Source: Bacteroidota bacterium (lineage in GTDB: Bacteria; Bacteroidota; Bacteroidia; Flavobacteriales_F; PHOS-HE28). From it: 7,150 nucleotides of DNA. Numbering within the stretch: position 1 is the first letter of the stretch; each line of letters opens with the position of its first letter. The DNA lies in the NCBI GenBank assembly GCA_023430945.1, contig JAEYYE010000071.1:1-7150 (forward strand), read 5' to 3'. Positions 1 to 5,281 of the stretch are shown here, in pieces. The translations under genes and the position numbers were made by a program. A model generated the notes under the pieces. The model made no database searches and had not been told where the DNA came from. It saw nothing but the letters and a program-made list of their open reading frames with translations.

Positions 1-1512
1 TGCTTCAGCATTCGCACATGCGTCATTGGCCGGTGGACAGGCCGCATTTTTCGTGAACGCACCAAGGTTGTTGTGGCATACCGCATCATCTTCATTGAGG
101 AGGGTGATGTTCACGCTGCTCCACAACGGGAAATTGCCCAATGCATGGAAACCTTCGGTAATGTTCGTTAGATCCACCGGTGTGCCACCATCCACCGAAT
201 AGCGGATACCTGCGCTGGCCGGATAGTCGTTCGTGGTCCCATTCCAACCGAGATCATAAAGGTCCACACCAAGACTGAAAGTGCCGCCAGCACAATTCGT
301 GGAAACAAGCACATCGCCTTGTGGTTCGGCACAACCGCCGTCTGCAACGCACTTCACTTCAAATGTCCAATCATCGCTTACTGTTCCATCAGCACAACTG
401 CCGCTGGCATCGCTTTGAATGGTGAAGGAAAAGGTATTGTTCGGGGAAATGATGTTGCCGTGCGAGCTTAGATCGCTCACGCCGATCATCGGGAATTGCG
501 TGGTGTTCGGCATCCCATCCCAGAAGGTGACACCATCACCAGGAGCGACCGGGCTTGTCGGAAGGAATTTGATGCTCACTTTTCCCGCTGGGTCGGGATT
601 CACATAGGTGAATGTGCGCTGATCGTTGTTCGTGTAACAATGTGAGAACGTATGGACGGTTCCACAGTTGATCGTTACCGGGCAATTTGAAAATGCATTT
701 CCGGTAAGCGATCCACCGCAAAAGCTGGAATGCGCATTGCTCAACTCATAGTTCACTGTACTGGTGGAGGCAAATGGTCCGATCGAATATGGACCAGGGG
801 CGGGTATCGCCAGGGATGCAGCGGGTACACCATCCACAGTATATGCGAGAGAGGCACCAGGACCACTTACGGAAACGTTCGCATTGATCGAATACTGGTT
901 CGATGAGCAATCATCCACCATCGTGAACGTTGCGGAAGGACAGACCGGTGATGCTTGTGATACCAGAACTTCGTCGAAGTAATAATTTCTCGTAGTGAAG
1001 GAAAAACTCGAACCTTTGGACATCTGCAGCCTTATGTAAACACTTTGCCCGGCAGGCGGCGAGAAGGTCATCGTATACTGCGTGCAGTTGTTGTTCGATA
1101 CGGAATGTGACATCGCTGTCCATGGTCCTGAAGCAGACGTTGACCATGCCGAATTCAAGCTTTGGAAATTCGTGGATGAACTTCGCCGAAATGTGAAGGT
1201 CAAGGTGGATGGAAGGCCGTTACTTACACCAACGGAAGGGGAGGTGAGGGTCCACGTCCCGCTATTCAGATCGCTGATATCCCATTTCATACCAGCTGAA
1301 CCCACGCATGGTGACGTGGTACTTCGGCCACCGGTGGAGACAGTCCAGCCACCATTTCCAGTCGCCTCCCAGCCCTGGCTGTAATTGAGCTGCGCGTTCA
1401 CCGTTACGCCGAATGGGAGCGAGGCGACCAGAAGCAGGATGATCTGTCCCACCACGCTCGAATTCCGGTCATTACTGCACATCTGCAGCAGGACTTTGTA
1501 CAGTGCCTTCAT
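1..1512 (-). CDS. Secreted modular surface protein with CUB-like domain (5' part, truncated at window edge)
   Basis: The frame is open from the ATG at 1512 to position 1, giving 504 residues with no stop; the rest lies beyond the left edge. Residues 1-40 form an export signal with a long n-region, a hydrophobic stretch at about 20-38 (IILLLVASL) and a likely cleavage after VNA40, leaving Gln41. Residues 41-187 look like a beta-rich jelly-roll or MAM/lectin-like domain ending in YYFDEVLVS. Residues 191-278 and 394-493 are two divergent copies of one Cys-containing domain (Y-S/T-VDG core, C-x-G/N middle, CP end). They flank a CUB-like domain at about 279-388 (INCGTVHTFS, FWDG, DDWTFEVKC). The last residues, PPANDACANAEA, match a motif frequent in Bacteroidota exported proteins. 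An in-frame TGA lies a short way upstream with no other ATG between, which fixes the start. The function is unknown; adhesion or a cell-surface role is inferred. A type IX secretion sorting domain at the unseen C terminus would be expected. GATC is much rarer here than in the other genes. Confidence 0.85.
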   Translation of the reverse strand, partial: MKALYKVLLQMCSNDRNSSVVGQIILLLVASLPFGVTVNAQLNYSQGWEATGNGGWTVSTGGRSTTSPCVGSAGMKWDISDLNSGTWTLTSPSVGVSNGLPSTLTFTFRRSSSTNFQSLNSAWSTSASGPWTAMSHSVSNNNCTQYTMTFSPPAGQSVYIRLQMSKGSSFSFTTRNYYFDEVLVSQASPVCPSATFTMVDDCSSNQYSINANVSVSGPGASLAYTVDGVPAASLAIPAPGPYSIGPFASTSTVNYELSNAHSSFCGGSLTGNAFSNCPVTINCGTVHTFSHCYTNNDQRTFTYVNPDPAGKVSIKFLPTSPVAPGDGVTFWDGMPNTTQFPMIGVSDLSSHGNIISPNNTFSFTIQSDASGSCADGTVSDDWTFEVKCVADGGCAEPQGDVLVSTNCAGGTFSLGVDLYDLGWNGTTNDYPASAGIRYSVDGGTPVDLTNITEGFHALGNFPLWSSVNITLLNEDDAVCHNNLGAFTKNAACPPANDACANAEA

Positions 1513-1609
1513 TGTAAAATGGTTTGGAGTAACCTCCTGGACTGCTGCTATGGATCTTCATTTGATCCCTTTTATTGAGCGTACAGGAATGTCAGTTGTT
1601 TGGCGGGAT

Positions 1610-1641
1610 CAATATTAGAGGACTTTCTTAATTTCTGTCAA
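1610..1641 (-). promoter_or_regulatory. Promoter of the secreted surface protein
   Basis: Read on the minus strand, a perfect TTGACA (1641-1636) is followed after 18 bases by TAATATTG (1617-1610). That octamer matches the Bacteroidota -7 element TAnnTTTG at all but one fixed position, and the TTG 21 bases upstream suits the -33 element. Transcription would start near 1604, leaving a leader of about 90 bases. An AGGAGG at 1538-1533 is 20 bases from the start codon, too far for a normal Shine-Dalgarno site, and lies partly in a 4-base-pair hairpin (1526-1537). Confidence 0.6.
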
Positions 1642-1836
1642 GAATTTTTTGTCGACGAATGGACGATCATAGCCGATGAACGTGGGCTATCTCTCGATAA
1701 GATGGAACCATCATCTTTGGTGACCCGATTCAAAGACCCTGAAGATCCGAACTTTAATGGTGGGTGAGGTTTCCTGGAATATGTATCCGGCTAACTACCG
1801 ATCCCTTTTCTCATTGTTATTCATACATATCATTTT

Positions 1837-1853
1837 CCATGGTGATCAAAACG
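1837..1853 (+). repeat. Near-exact copy of the stress-gene start region, with a five-codon ORF
   Basis: CCATGGTGATCAAAACG at 1837-1853 matches 16 of 17 bases of CCATGGGGATCAAAACG at 1946-1962, which spans the start codon of the universal stress protein gene. The upstream copy reads ATG GTG ATC AAA ACG TAA, a five-residue peptide MVIKT, against MGIKT at the start of the real protein. I could not extend the similarity beyond this segment. It may be a relic of a duplicated gene start, a short translated leader, or chance. Confidence 0.55.
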
Positions 1854-1892
1854 TAATAAGGATGGATCGAGGAAACCTGCAGAAAGTCGTTG

Positions 1893-1906
1893 CCGGATCG
1901 ATCCGG
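1893..1906. promoter_or_regulatory. Perfect 14-base palindrome upstream of the stress gene, possible operator
   Basis: CCGGATCGATCCGG is its own reverse complement and ends 41 bases before the ATG of the stress gene, where a repressor or activator dimer could sit. It lies between the two halves of the weak promoter candidate (TTG 1890-1892, TACATTGC 1913-1920). GATC-rich words are very common in this genome, so a palindrome of this kind has a raised chance of arising without function. Confidence 0.3.
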
Positions 1907-1947
1907 GGATCGTACATTGCCACCATCGGCAAGCACCGATCAGTACC

Positions 1948-2748
1948 ATGGGGATCAAAACGATAGTTGTTCCTTATGATTTCTCGGATTGTGCCACGGA
2001 TGCGCTGCAGGTGGCCGCCCAGATCGCCCGGCATTCCGAGGCTACGATCTATATCGCGCACCTTTACGAGCAGACCGAGAATACCAAGGAAGCGATACGC
2101 AAGCGCCAGGAGATGAACGATCGGTTGAACGAGATCCCGAAGCTCCCGTTCCTTCAGGATATACCGCTGCGCAAATTCCTGCTACGCCAGCTTCCGCTCA
2201 CGGAGATATTCCGCAACGAACGGATCGCGCAGGTGGATCTGATCGTAATGGGATCCCATGGAACCAAGGGCATCAGGCGTGAAATGATCGGTTCCAACAC
2301 GCAGCGCATCGTGCGGCATGCGCCCATGCCGGTGTTGGTGATCAAGCAGCACAGCGAAGATCTTGTGGTCCGCGATGTGGTGTTCGCTTCCAATTTCTCG
2401 AACCAGGATGTGGAGAAGTTCGATCGGTTCCGTCCGTTCTTCGATCTGTTCGATCCCAAGATCCACCTGGTGAAGGTGAACACACCGAAAAGCTTCGAGC
2501 GCAGCAGGGATAGCCACCGCGCGATCGATGCTTTCCTGCAGCGTTACGAACTGCGAAAGTTCACCGCCACGATCTACAATGATCTCACCATCGAGGAAGG
2601 CATCCTTAATTTCGCCCGCGACATCGACGCGGATCTGATCGCCATGGCCACACACGGCCGCACCGGTTTCTTCCACGTGGTGAATGGCAGCCTCACGGAG
2701 GATATAGTGAACCACACCAACTATCCGGTGCTCAGCATCAAACTATAG
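1948..2748 (+). CDS. Universal stress protein, two tandem UspA domains
   Basis: The 266-residue protein has two UspA folds. Domain 1 (about 1-134) starts IVVPYDFSD with the conserved Asp11. It carries the nucleotide-binding motif G-x2-G-x9-G-S: G102, G105, G115-S116, followed by RHAPMPVLVIK. Domain 2 (about 141-266) keeps ATHGRTG and NGS (G237, G247-S248) and the PVLSI end. It has Ala234 in place of the first Gly and Asn149 (FASNFS) where the Asp is expected, so its ATP binding is doubtful. Tandem UspA proteins of this size are common in Bacteroidota. They are cytoplasmic and bind ATP or AMP in starvation and stress responses, but the exact action is rarely known. The start is set by the family's typical opening, M-x-x-K-T-I-V-V-P. 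The DUF1883 gene follows after 45 bases. The upstream region holds a palindrome and a copy of the start context. Confidence 0.93.
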   Translation: MGIKTIVVPYDFSDCATDALQVAAQIARHSEATIYIAHLYEQTENTKEAIRKRQEMNDRLNEIPKLPFLQDIPLRKFLLRQLPLTEIFRNERIAQVDLIVMGSHGTKGIRREMIGSNTQRIVRHAPMPVLVIKQHSEDLVVRDVVFASNFSNQDVEKFDRFRPFFDLFDPKIHLVKVNTPKSFERSRDSHRAIDAFLQRYELRKFTATIYNDLTIEEGILNFARDIDADLIAMATHGRTGFFHVVNGSLTEDIVNHTNYPVLSIKL

Positions 2749-2765
2749 ATCTGCACGGTCTTAGC

Positions 2766-2773
2766 TATCTTTA
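2766..2773 (+). promoter_or_regulatory. Possible -7 element before the DUF1883 gene
   Basis: TATCTTTA fits the Bacteroidota element TAnnTTTG at five of six fixed positions (A in place of the final G). It stands 20 bases before the ATG, so the leader would be only about 13-15 bases. I see no clear TTG -33 element at the right distance. Readthrough from the stress gene is equally possible. Confidence 0.3.
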
Positions 2774-2793
2774 CCCAAACAGTCAGCAGCAGT

Positions 2794-3195
2794 ATGAAGT
2801 TCCTGCATCAAACGTTGGAGGCACAGCGAAACGAGATCATCGAGGTGGAGATCGATACTCCCACGAAGGTGAAGTTCTTGAATGGAAGACAGTTCAGGGC
2901 ATACAAGCTTGGCAAGACCCATACGTACTATGGCGGCATGTTCGATGAGTCGCCGGTACGTTTCGTGGTACCCTACGAAGGCAAGTGGACCGTGGTGGTG
3001 GAGAAGGGAACTCACCGGCAGCCATTGGAAGTGCACGCTTCCTGCCGGCTCACCCCGCCCAACGAACTGGTCACTTCCACCGTTGCCCTGGATACACCCG
3101 CCAACGTGAAGCAGGCCATGTTGAACGGTGATCGCAATGCCGAGGCCGACCGGTTGGCCGCGGAATTGAGCATGGCCGCACGCAACGAAGGTTGA
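2794..3195 (+). CDS. DUF1883 domain protein
   Basis: The 133-residue protein opens MKFLHQTLEAQRNEIIEVEI, and residues 1-90 match the DUF1883 family by its landmark words: the MKFLHQ start, an alternating beta pattern, KLGKTHTYYGG at about 40-50, SPVRFVVPYEGKWTVVVEKG at about 55-74. Family members are small, predicted beta-sandwich proteins of unknown function; some are fused to or lie beside TIR domains, but no TIR domain is present here. Residues 91-133 are an extra tail, Ala/Asn/Glu-rich and probably helical (ANVKQAMLNGDRNAEADRLAAEL). There is no signal peptide or membrane segment, so it should be cytoplasmic. The start is set by the family's N terminus. It lies 45 bases after the stress gene and 44 bases before the membrane-protein gene, all on the same strand, so the three may be co-transcribed. 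Family assignment is firm; function is not known. Confidence 0.85.
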   Translation: MKFLHQTLEAQRNEIIEVEIDTPTKVKFLNGRQFRAYKLGKTHTYYGGMFDESPVRFVVPYEGKWTVVVEKGTHRQPLEVHASCRLTPPNELVTSTVALDTPANVKQAMLNGDRNAEADRLAAELSMAARNEG

Positions 3196-3239
3196 GCGGA
3201 TAACAGATCGGCTGCTGCGGCGTTGATGAACTTACTGCC

Positions 3240-3935
3240 ATGGCCACATCAACAGAACGCGAACGATTGGAAAGATTGCTGCGCGGGCAGCAAAGACTGG
3301 TGGACGAGGTCCATCAATGGCTCGAAGAGGAACAGAAACAGGATGATATCCTGAAGGCTGTTGTACTGAGCTCGCGCAAGGAAAGACCGATCCCTATCGA
3401 AGGGCTCGATCCCGATCGGATCTTTTCGATCGGTTCGATCCGCACCCTTTGCATCAAATACAGATTGAGGTTCCTGGATTCAGGCCTTTTCAAGGGAAGC
3501 ATACCGTTGCAGGCGATCCACCAGATCCGATCACTGGAAGTCCGCGCTGAAATGCCGATCACCAGTTTCAAGATGATGGCGCCGGCCGAGCGCTTCAAGC
3601 TTTGCGATAGCGAGGTGGACCCATTGCTCTTCGTTCCGATCGGGAACGATCGCTACTACCTGGTTTACAAATGGGGGCATGATCTTTCGCCCTGGCGGAT
3701 GATCGCCGGCTGGCCCACGCGAAAAGCTGCGCACCTTGCGATCACGGTCACACTTTTCGCCAGCCTGATCGCAATGATCGCGCCAGCGGCATTGCTGGAG
3801 AGCATGGGCGTACACCGCATTCTCTTCGTGGTGTGGTGCAACCTGGTCTGCTACAGCTTCACCTTGTTCGGCTGGTTCGCCTTCTTCGGCCAGTTCAGCA
3901 AGGATTCCTGGAACAGCAGGTACTTCAACGATTGA
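3240..3935 (+). CDS. Unrecognised protein with N-terminal helix and two C-terminal membrane segments
   Basis: I do not recognise this 231-residue protein. Residues 1-45 are highly charged and should form an amphipathic helix or coiled coil (RERLERLLRGQQRLVDEVHQW). Residues 50-150 look like a globular alpha/beta region (DPDRIFSIGSIRTLCIKYRL, then PLLFVPIGNDRYYLVYKWG). Two hydrophobic segments follow at about 164-186 and 192-216, joined by a short loop, so the C terminus forms a hairpin in the membrane and both ends probably face the cytoplasm. There is no signal peptide. The gene follows the DUF1883 gene by 44 bases without a clear promoter, suggesting shared transcription. A GATC-dense block lies inside it at 3408-3442. 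The start is the first ATG of the frame and gives a plausible N terminus. Coding status is well supported by length, composition and context, but function is unknown. Confidence 0.75.
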   Translation: MATSTERERLERLLRGQQRLVDEVHQWLEEEQKQDDILKAVVLSSRKERPIPIEGLDPDRIFSIGSIRTLCIKYRLRFLDSGLFKGSIPLQAIHQIRSLEVRAEMPITSFKMMAPAERFKLCDSEVDPLLFVPIGNDRYYLVYKWGHDLSPWRMIAGWPTRKAAHLAITVTLFASLIAMIAPAALLESMGVHRILFVVWCNLVCYSFTLFGWFAFFGQFSKDSWNSRYFND

Positions 3936-3941
3936 ACAGAT

Positions 3942-3958
3942 CGGATCGGTTCGATCCG
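3942..3958. terminator. Hairpin between convergent genes, possible bidirectional terminator
   Basis: CGGATCG (3942-3948) and CGATCCG (3952-3958) form a perfect 7-base-pair stem with a GTT loop. It lies in the 32-base gap between the stop of the membrane-protein gene and the stop of the TonB-domain gene on the other strand. No T-run follows on either strand, so intrinsic termination is uncertain. Confidence 0.4.
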
Positions 3959-3967
3959 TAAGTGCTT

Positions 3968-4489
3968 CTATTTCCGGAAGAGCTCCTCGTAGCGGTAATT
4001 CACCTGCATGCTCGAATTCACCGCCTTGCCTTCCTTGGTGGCCGGATCGAACTTCGGCAGATCGTAAAGCGCAACGATCAGCTTCTTCGAAAGCTCCTGA
4101 TCGCCCGAATGATCCACGCGGATGTCCTTCACTTCACCGAATTGGTTGATCGTGAAGTTGATCGCTACTGCCGATGAGCCCCATTGTTCCATATCGAGTC
4201 CCGGTGCACCGAGCTTCTCTGCGCTCAGCTTTCGGATCTGCGCTGCGGTACAATCAAGACTTTCCTGTCCTTCCTTCCCCTCACATTCCGGGTGATGCGG
4301 AAGTTTGTCAAAATCACCCTTCGCAGAAGCGGGGCTCAGGATGATCACGCTGTTCGGCCGTTCATCAACAGCCTTCATCTCCATGCCTCCGGACTTCACC
4401 ACGGTAGCGGGTTTTTCCTCCTGCGCCATCGCGATGGAAAAACTTCCGAGAAAGCAAAGACCGGCTATCAGCGTACGGTGGATCATCAT
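3968..4489 (-). CDS. Exported TonB C-terminal-domain protein without membrane anchor
   Basis: I start this at the ATG at 4489 (173 residues; 4486 would serve as well), because it opens straight into a signal peptide: MMIHR, a hydrophobic core LIAGLCFLGSFSIA, and likely cleavage after AMA22. The frame runs upstream to 4633, but that extension overlaps the previous gene and reads as out-of-frame sequence. The mature part has a CEG(x8)C pair (Cys69, Cys80), which in Bacteroidota TonB proteins typically precedes the C-terminal domain. That domain follows at about 103-168 (AVAINFTINQFGEVKDIRV, then LPKFDPATKEGKAV). The domain normally contacts the TonB box of outer-membrane receptors, but this protein lacks the N-terminal membrane helix needed to couple to ExbB/ExbD. 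It should be periplasmic. It lies 41 bases after the anchored TonB gene, so joint action or modulation is inferred. The TonB-family call is fairly sure; the role is not. Confidence 0.8.
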   Translation of the reverse strand: MMIHRTLIAGLCFLGSFSIAMAQEEKPATVVKSGGMEMKAVDERPNSVIILSPASAKGDFDKLPHHPECEGKEGQESLDCTAAQIRKLSAEKLGAPGLDMEQWGSSAVAINFTINQFGEVKDIRVDHSGDQELSKKLIVALYDLPKFDPATKEGKAVNSSMQVNYRYEELFRK

Positions 4490-4530
4490 GTGGTGGTTAT
4501 GGCGGAAAGTTAAACAGCGCCGCCCAAATG

Positions 4531-5253
4531 TTACTGCGGTACGAACAGAAAGTAGACCGTGCCGTTCTGCGATGACGGTCCCGGACTGAAGCGCGCGCGC
4601 TTCGTGGATCGCAGTGCATGTTCGATCATGCATTCATCGGCCTTGGCGCTGCGCGATGGATCGAGCTCGGCCTTCTGCACCGATCCATCACCGGCGACCG
4701 TTACGCGAACTGCGACACGGCCGGATGATGGGCAGAGATAGCCCGGAACATCGTTCTCGCGCACACGGCCCTCCAGGTCGTGCCACACGGTGGTGGCGCC
4801 TTCGATCCGTACAGGCTCGGCGGCCTTGTCCATGTAAAGTTCCTTGTTCCACTTGCTCGGATCGAGCTCGGGGATCTGCACTTCCTCACCGCGCTCGCGC
4901 CGCTCTTCCCGTAACCGATCGAATTCCTCCTGCTCGAACTGCTTCAGATCTTCCTCCACACGTTCGGCAAGGCGCTGGCTCGAGAAGCTGCTCATCGCCC
5001 TTTCGGCGGTGATGTTGCTCGTGAGGTTCGTCACCTTCTGCGAGGCGACGGGCTCTTCGCTCTCCATTTCCTCGATCAGCTGTTCCGCTTCTTCAATGCT
5101 CACGAGTTCTATGTCCATGTCGCTGCGCTCATCCGGATCGGGCACTGTCTGCAGGTCCTTCATTGTGAAGATGAACAGCATCAACGAATGGATGGTGAGC
5201 GTTCCGATCACGCCGTACTTATGCCGTTCGAACCAGTCCAGGAACGTTTCCAT
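4531..5253 (-). CDS. Energy transducer TonB, membrane-anchored
   Basis: The 240-residue protein has a short cytoplasmic start (METFLDWFERHK), one membrane helix at about 14-31 with a His at 22 as in TonB anchors, then a periplasmic linker. The linker is acidic at about 40-70 and strongly charged and helical at about 93-123 (RLREERRERGEE), unlike the Pro-rich linker of enterobacterial TonB. The C-terminal domain at about 165-240 fits the Bacteroidota type: VPGYLCPSSGRVAVRVTV, DECMIEHAL, KRARFSPGPSSQNGTVYFLF. It has two Cys (174 and 208), which may form a disulphide. TonB passes proton-motive energy from ExbB/ExbD to outer-membrane receptors; none of these is in the window. I chose the ATG at 5253; the frame stays open to 5424, but that stretch overlaps the methyltransferase gene and reads as its shadow. 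It follows that gene by 28 bases and precedes an unanchored TonB-domain gene by 41. Confidence 0.9.
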   Translation of the reverse strand: METFLDWFERHKYGVIGTLTIHSLMLFIFTMKDLQTVPDPDERSDMDIELVSIEEAEQLIEEMESEEPVASQKVTNLTSNITAERAMSSFSSQRLAERVEEDLKQFEQEEFDRLREERRERGEEVQIPELDPSKWNKELYMDKAAEPVRIEGATTVWHDLEGRVRENDVPGYLCPSSGRVAVRVTVAGDGSVQKAELDPSRSAKADECMIEHALRSTKRARFSPGPSSQNGTVYFLFVPQ

Positions 5254-5281
5254 CAGCGATGATCGGTGATCGTGTTCCTTT

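Larger units (their letters stand above)
1513..1947. other. Divergent intergenic region, 435 bases
   Basis: This region separates the minus-strand surface protein gene from the plus-strand stress protein gene, so it should hold promoters for both. I see no convincing coding sequence or structured RNA. It is more AT-rich than its flanks, particularly at 1618-1655 and 1801-1838. Besides the sites listed separately it has two weak inverted repeats: ATAGCC/GGCTAT (1669-1674 and 1685-1690), just upstream of the surface-gene -35 site, and TCTTTG/CAAAGA (1714-1719 and 1731-1736). For the stress gene I find no strong promoter. The best candidate is TTG at 1890-1892 followed by TACATTGC at 1913-1920, only a partial match. 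Confidence 0.6.

Noticed and set aside
1473..1561. 28-codon upstream frame (ATG at 1561) overlapping the start of the surface gene
   Set aside because: It is out of frame with the surface protein, shows no recognisable peptide features, and short overlapping frames like this are expected by chance.
1385..1618. 77-codon plus-strand frame across the surface gene's start
   Set aside because: It covers the signal-peptide region and promoter of the surface gene on the other strand and its product has no plausible features.
1757..1966. 69-codon open frame in the intergenic region running into the stress gene
   Set aside because: It overlaps the stress gene start in another frame, has no family resemblance and no clear promoter or ribosome site.
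2182..2715. 177-codon open frame on the minus strand
   Set aside because: It is antisense to the stress protein gene, and its His/Asp/Arg-rich product is typical of a reverse-strand shadow of GATC-rich codons.
3193..3205. TGAGCGGATAACA, identical to 13 bases of the E. coli lac operator
   Set aside because: It starts at the stop codon of the DUF1883 gene, no LacI-like gene or second half-site is seen, and nothing else suggests lac-type control; it is most likely chance.
4490..4633. Upstream extension of the exported TonB-domain frame to 4633
   Set aside because: It overlaps the 3' end of the anchored TonB gene and would bury the clear signal peptide that begins at 4489.
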